A DNA stretch of 64,000 nt. Origin: Haliscomenobacter sp. Its GTDB lineage: Bacteria; Bacteroidota; Bacteroidia; Chitinophagales; Saprospiraceae. Below, piece by piece: positions 60,746-64,000 of this stretch. A program made the translations under genes and the position numbers. The stretch lies in assembly GCA_016707205.1 (NCBI GenBank), contig JADJHZ010000001.1:124001-188000 (forward strand). The letters are read 5' to 3'. The notes under the pieces were generated by a model. It was given only the letters and a program-made list of their open reading frames with translations, did no database searches and had not been told where the DNA came from. Within the stretch, counting starts at the first letter, position 1; each line of letters starts with the position of its first letter.

Positions 60746-61096
60746 ATGCTATTATTTAATGTTCTGTTCCTCCAGGCGGGCGGTCCTCAAAGCAACATGA
60801 CCAGTTTTGTGTTCATCCTCGCCATGTTCCTGGTTTTCTGGTTGTTTATTATCCGGCCGCAAAGCAAGCGTCAAAAAGAGCAAAAAACGTTTATGGAATC
60901 CCTTCAAAAAGGCGATGAAATCGTTACCTCCAGCGGAATCCTGGGCCGGATCACTAAAATTGAAGACAGTATCATCACCATCGAGGTGGGAGGAAAGGTC
61001 TATCTGAGGATCACTCGCAGTTCGATTTCCAAAGAGCTTACGGAATCCGTTCATGGAGCCGGTAAAAAGACTACGCCAACGAGCGAGGCTGAATAG
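60746..61096 (+). CDS. yajC: Preprotein translocase subunit YajC
   Basis: The 116-residue protein has one N-terminal membrane helix (about residues 18-36, FVFILAMFLVFWLFIIRPQSK) and the typical QKTFMESLQKGDEIVTSSGILGRI followed by the conserved VGGKVYLRITRSSIS. YajC associates with SecDF at the Sec translocon. An in-frame TTG at 60725 would add seven residues; the ATG is preferred. It overlaps ybbR by 44 bases. Confidence 0.9.
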   Translation: MLLFNVLFLQAGGPQSNMTSFVFILAMFLVFWLFIIRPQSKRQKEQKTFMESLQKGDEIVTSSGILGRITKIEDSIITIEVGGKVYLRITRSSISKELTESVHGAGKKTTPTSEAE

Positions 61097-62030
61097 CCAG
61101 ATCGAACGGCTTAAAGCCGACAGGGCTATACTCCTCATTTGCCTGGGTATAGCCCTCGCCTTATGGGTACCTACCAAAATGGCCCAGGTATACAAGTCGG
61201 AAAAAAAAGTCTTCCTCGATTTTCGGCTCCCCCCAAATACCACCTTCTCCCGCCTTCCTCCAAAAGATATGGTGGTCGTGGTGGAAGGAACTGGCTGGAA
61301 CCTGCTCTACGATTTTATCATTGCTGCGCACGTCCGCCTTACTTACGATTTACGGTATTCCCGGTCATTTCGGCTCAGTAGAGGACAGCTAAGAACGGAC
61401 ATTCTGAACGGCCTTTTTTCTGCCAAACTGAAAATTGTCGAATTGAATTACGATGGGCTTCAGTTTGACCTGGAGCCGGTCCTTTCAAAGAAAGTTCCTG
61501 TCTTTTTCGCAGGGACCCTCCACTTTGAAAAAGACTACAACCTTAAAGCCCCCCTGCGCTTAACTCCCGATAGCATTACCGTCTTTGGTCCGGATAGCCA
61601 AATCAGGCCCCTTATTTCCATTTCGACAGACTCGCTGGCGTTAAATAACCTGTCGCAAAGCTTAACCCGCGCCCTTTCCTTTTCTCTGAAGCCGGAATGG
61701 TCGGCCCAACCGGATCGCGTAATGCTCGACGTGCAGGTGGAAAAATTTACCGAGAAGTCCTTGTTTGTGCCGGTTACCCTGCCGCAGCATTCCGATAGCA
61801 TCAAGTATTTCCCTACACAGGTCAGGATCGTGTTCCAGATTGGCCTGAGCCGGTATAGCGAGGTGAGTTCTTCAGATTTTTCCATCGAAGCAGAATTTGA
61901 CACGGCCAAGACCCCGACGCCCGGTTCATTGCCTCTGCTGCTTTCTCGCCAGCCGTCGTTCATTAGAAACGTGCGGATTTTTCCAGAAACTGTTGATTAT
62001 CTAATTGTTGAGGGTGTTTTTAAAAAATAA
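61053..62030 (+). CDS. YbbR/CdaR-like domain protein
   Basis: The 325-residue protein has one membrane helix near residues 25-42 (AILLICLGIALALWVPTK) and repeated YbbR-type beta domains (KKVFLDFRLPPNTTFSRLPP; SITVFGPDSQIRPLISISTD; and a third near residue 230). YbbR proteins are envelope-associated; in other bacteria CdaR regulates the diadenylate cyclase CdaA, but no cdaA is nearby. The start at 61053 overlaps yajC, which supports co-transcription. Confidence 0.8.
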   Translation: MEPVKRLRQRARLNSQIERLKADRAILLICLGIALALWVPTKMAQVYKSEKKVFLDFRLPPNTTFSRLPPKDMVVVVEGTGWNLLYDFIIAAHVRLTYDLRYSRSFRLSRGQLRTDILNGLFSAKLKIVELNYDGLQFDLEPVLSKKVPVFFAGTLHFEKDYNLKAPLRLTPDSITVFGPDSQIRPLISISTDSLALNNLSQSLTRALSFSLKPEWSAQPDRVMLDVQVEKFTEKSLFVPVTLPQHSDSIKYFPTQVRIVFQIGLSRYSEVSSSDFSIEAEFDTAKTPTPGSLPLLLSRQPSFIRNVRIFPETVDYLIVEGVFKK

Positions 62031-62039
62031 TTCGCTTTG

Positions 62040-62180
62040 GTGGGCATTGTCCTTGTTGATTTTGTGGTAGGAATCCGCTATTTTATGCAAAAAAAGATGC
62101 GTCATTCTAACCCCTTACTTTTTCTGGCCGTAGAAGGAGAGCTCCGGGAGTTGTATGACCAATTACTAAATAAGCGCTAA
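62040..62180 (+). CDS. Small hypothetical ORF (46 residues)
   Basis: A frame from GTG 62040 to the TAA at 62178-62180 encodes about 46 residues, with a hydrophobic start (VGIVLVDFVVGIRYF) and a charged end (GELRELYDQLLNKR). An internal ATG at 62085 would give 31 residues. It lies 9 bases after the ybbR stop and 9 bases before dnaG. It occupies the place where coaE often sits in Bacteroidota. Coding status is uncertain. Confidence 0.35.
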   Translation: MGIVLVDFVVGIRYFMQKKMRHSNPLLFLAVEGELRELYDQLLNKR

Positions 62181-62189
62181 GCTCATTCA

Positions 62190-62786
62190 TTGATTCTTCA
62201 GAAAAGCATTCAGGAAGTTATTGAGGCGTCCAAAATTGAAGAGGTCGTAGGCGATTTCGTCAACCTCCGCCGGCGCGGCGTCAATCTGGCAGGGCTGTGT
62301 CCTTTTCACCACGAAAAGACGCCTTCTTTTTATGTGTCTCCCGCCAAAAATATCTTCAAATGCTTTGGCTGTGCCAAGGGCGGCACTCCGGTCCAGTTCG
62401 TCATGGAGCACGAAAACCTGAGCTTCCCCGACGCTATCCGTTACCTGGCCCGAAAATACAAGATCGAGCTGGAAGAAACAGAAGCCACCCCGGAAGTATT
62501 GGAAGAGCAGCAGCTCGTCGAGAGCCTGTATCTGGTCAATCAGTTCGCCTCCCAATTTTTTCAGGACCAGCTCGTCCTCACCGACAAGGGAAAACCATTG
62601 GGCTGGCCTATTTTAAACATCGGGGATTTAAGGAGGAAACCATCCGCAAGTTTGGGCTGGGTTTTGCGCCGGAAACCGGAGACGCCCTCACCCGCCTGGC
62701 GGTCGAAAAGGGATACAGCATCGATTTGCTGCGCAGCCTGGGGCTTTGTTCCTCCAGCGACCGGGATTTTTTTCGCAACCGGGTAA
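62190..62786 (+). CDS. dnaG: DNA primase, N-terminal part (frameshifted gene 62190-64000+)
   Basis: This primase N-terminal part has the zinc-binding domain CPFHHEKTPSFYVSP...FKCFGCAKGG (two Cys-His/Cys pairs) and begins with LQKSIQEVIEASKIEEVVGDFVNL, typical of the family although the start codon is TTG. Coding is correct to about 62590; from LGWPILNIG on it is out of frame. One missing base near 62588 (GACAAGGGAAAACC) leads to TIGLAYFKHRGFKEET in the next fragment. Confidence 0.85.
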   Translation: MILQKSIQEVIEASKIEEVVGDFVNLRRRGVNLAGLCPFHHEKTPSFYVSPAKNIFKCFGCAKGGTPVQFVMEHENLSFPDAIRYLARKYKIELEETEATPEVLEEQQLVESLYLVNQFASQFFQDQLVLTDKGKPLGWPILNIGDLRRKPSASLGWVLRRKPETPSPAWRSKRDTASICCAAWGFVPPATGIFFATG

Positions 62787-64000
62787 TGTTCCCTATCCAC
62801 AACCTGAGCGGAAAAGTAATCGCCTTTGCAGGCCGGATCATGAACAAGGATCCCAAAGCGCCCAAGTACATCAACTCCCCCGAAACCGACATCTACCAGA
62901 AGAGCAAAGTCCTCTTCGGCGCTTTTCAGGCGAAAACCGCCATCCGGAAAGAGGATGCCTGCTTTCTGGTAGAAGGCTATACCGACGTAATCTCCCTCCA
63001 TCAGAACGGCATCGAAAACGTCGTAGCTTCTTCGGGGACGTCCCTCACCATCGGCCAAATCCGCCTGATCAAGCGCTTTTCCAACAACCTGGTCATTCTG
63101 TACGACGGCGATCAGGCGGGAGTCCGGGCGGCGCTGAGGGGATTGGATCTGGCCCTGGAAGAAGATATGGCGGTCCGGGTGGTTATTCTGCCCGATGGGG
63201 AAGACCCCGATTCCTTTGTGCAAAAAGCAGGGAAAGAGGACTTTGCCGACTTCATCAAAAAAAATGCGCAGGATATTATCCAGCTGGAAGCGGGTATTTT
63301 ACTTCAGCAATCCGCCAATGATCCTACAAAACGGGCGGAAATGATCGGGCATATAGCCCACACGATTTCCAGAGTCAAAAACCCCATCCGAAGGGATGAA
63401 TACATTCGCAATGTTCGGGAATTGCTTCAGGTGGATGAAGGCAAGCTCGTGCTGGAAATAAACCGAATCCTTCATAAGGAAGTGGAAAAGTTCGCCCATC
63501 GGCAAGAGCTGGAGTCCCGGGGCGCCCCGGCATCAACCGAACATGGGGCAGATACCACCGCCCCCGGCGCGTCGGAAAAGGTTATTTCTCAGGAATTTGG
63601 CGATGGCTACCAGGAAAAAGATATCGCCCGCCTGCTGATCACCGCCGGAAACAAGCGCTTTGACTCTGAAGAGGAACTTTCGGTGGCGGAATACGTGTTG
63701 ATGAATATCGAAGACGTGCTCGCGGAATTTGACCAGCCGCTATACAAGCAAGTGGTAGAGATCACTTATCAACTGGTCTCAGACAAAAAAGAAGTTACCC
63801 TGGATTTCTTCCTCCATCACCCGGAGGAATCCATCCGGCAATTGGCCATCAACGTGAGCTCCTCGCCCTACGAATACAGCGAAAATTGGGAAAAACGCCA
63901 CGATATCGGTTTGTCGCAGAATCCCCCGGAAGAAAACCACCGAAAGGATGCGGAAAACCTCATCAAGCGGTTTAAACTCCGCAAAATCCGGCGCTTCAAA
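62591..64000 (+). CDS. dnaG: DNA primase, central and C-terminal part, cut by the window edge
   Basis: This is the continuation of dnaG in frame after about 62590 (GLAYFKHRGFKEETIRKFGLG). It carries the catalytic primase core with FPIHNLSGKVIAFAGRIM, the Toprim motifs LVEGYTDVISLHQNGIENVVASSG and YDGDQAGVRAALRG, and DGEDPDSFV. A helical C-terminal region follows to the edge. The frame is open to position 64000, so the helicase-binding C-terminus is incomplete. Confidence 0.85.

Noticed and set aside
1..64000. tRNA genes, CRISPR arrays, prophage or transposase genes
   Set aside because: No cloverleaf with a TTCGA/TTCAA arm, no regularly spaced direct repeats and no integrase or transposase motif were seen.

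Overview
The window reads as a chromosomal segment of a Bacteroidota bacterium, most likely from the Saprospiria (Saprospiraceae-like). The grounds are a gliding-motility gldC, a DUF1573-yajC-ybbR cluster, a DUF6702 protein, LVIVD and CotH secreted proteins, an ECF sigma factor next to a membrane/beta-barrel protein, weak Shine-Dalgarno sites, and repeated promoter boxes of the Bacteroidetes type (TAnnTTTG, sometimes with TTG about 18-21 bases upstream). There is no integrase, transposase, phage gene, CRISPR array or tRNA. One structural RNA is present, the SRP RNA (ffs) at 32284-32373.

Layout. 1-5760: a lipoprotein glucosidase cut by the left edge, a short asparaginase-like protein, a small membrane protein and two paralogous secreted CotH proteins. 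5803-12179: sbcD-sbcC, then a coiled-coil protein and a membrane-anchored PspA-like coiled-coil protein. 12388-22519: DUF4198 and DUF6702 proteins, M20 amidohydrolase, DEAD-box helicase, MacB-like permease, DUF2461, a lipoprotein, a LuxE-like ligase and a MoeB-rhodanese fusion. 22700-32373: ppk1, DUF72, tpiA, an S24-like HTH regulator, accC, a copper-type P-type ATPase, gldC and ffs. 32374-42326: esterase, LVIVD lipoprotein, beta-barrel protein, ECF sigma plus membrane/barrel partner, class V aminotransferase and smc. 42332-52769: AsmA-like protein, rnd, a dual-ATPase ABC protein, MBL hydrolase, acyl-CoA dehydrogenase and fmt. 53089-64000: a C39-peptidase ABC exporter with its HlyD partner, lpdA, a small RNA/micro-ORF unit, folE, aroK, DUF1573-yajC-ybbR and dnaG running off the right edge.

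Most genes are housekeeping (DNA repair and chromosome structure, central and lipid metabolism, translation, envelope). The accessory flavour comes from the CotH pair, the peptide exporter, the sigma/anti-sigma pair and several intergenic palindromes. At least nine long genes are interrupted by about twenty single-step frameshifts that all fit missing bases, mostly in homopolymers. I read these as sequence errors rather than decay, so each such gene is listed as its open fragments with the reconstructed full span in the text.

The most intriguing unexplained items are: a compact promoter/25-codon ORF/terminator unit upstream of lpdA (58135-58276); a family of TAGACG-ended palindromic repeats lying exactly at gene borders; and a CotH paralogue pair in which one copy has lost the conserved Asp of its WDLN motif.
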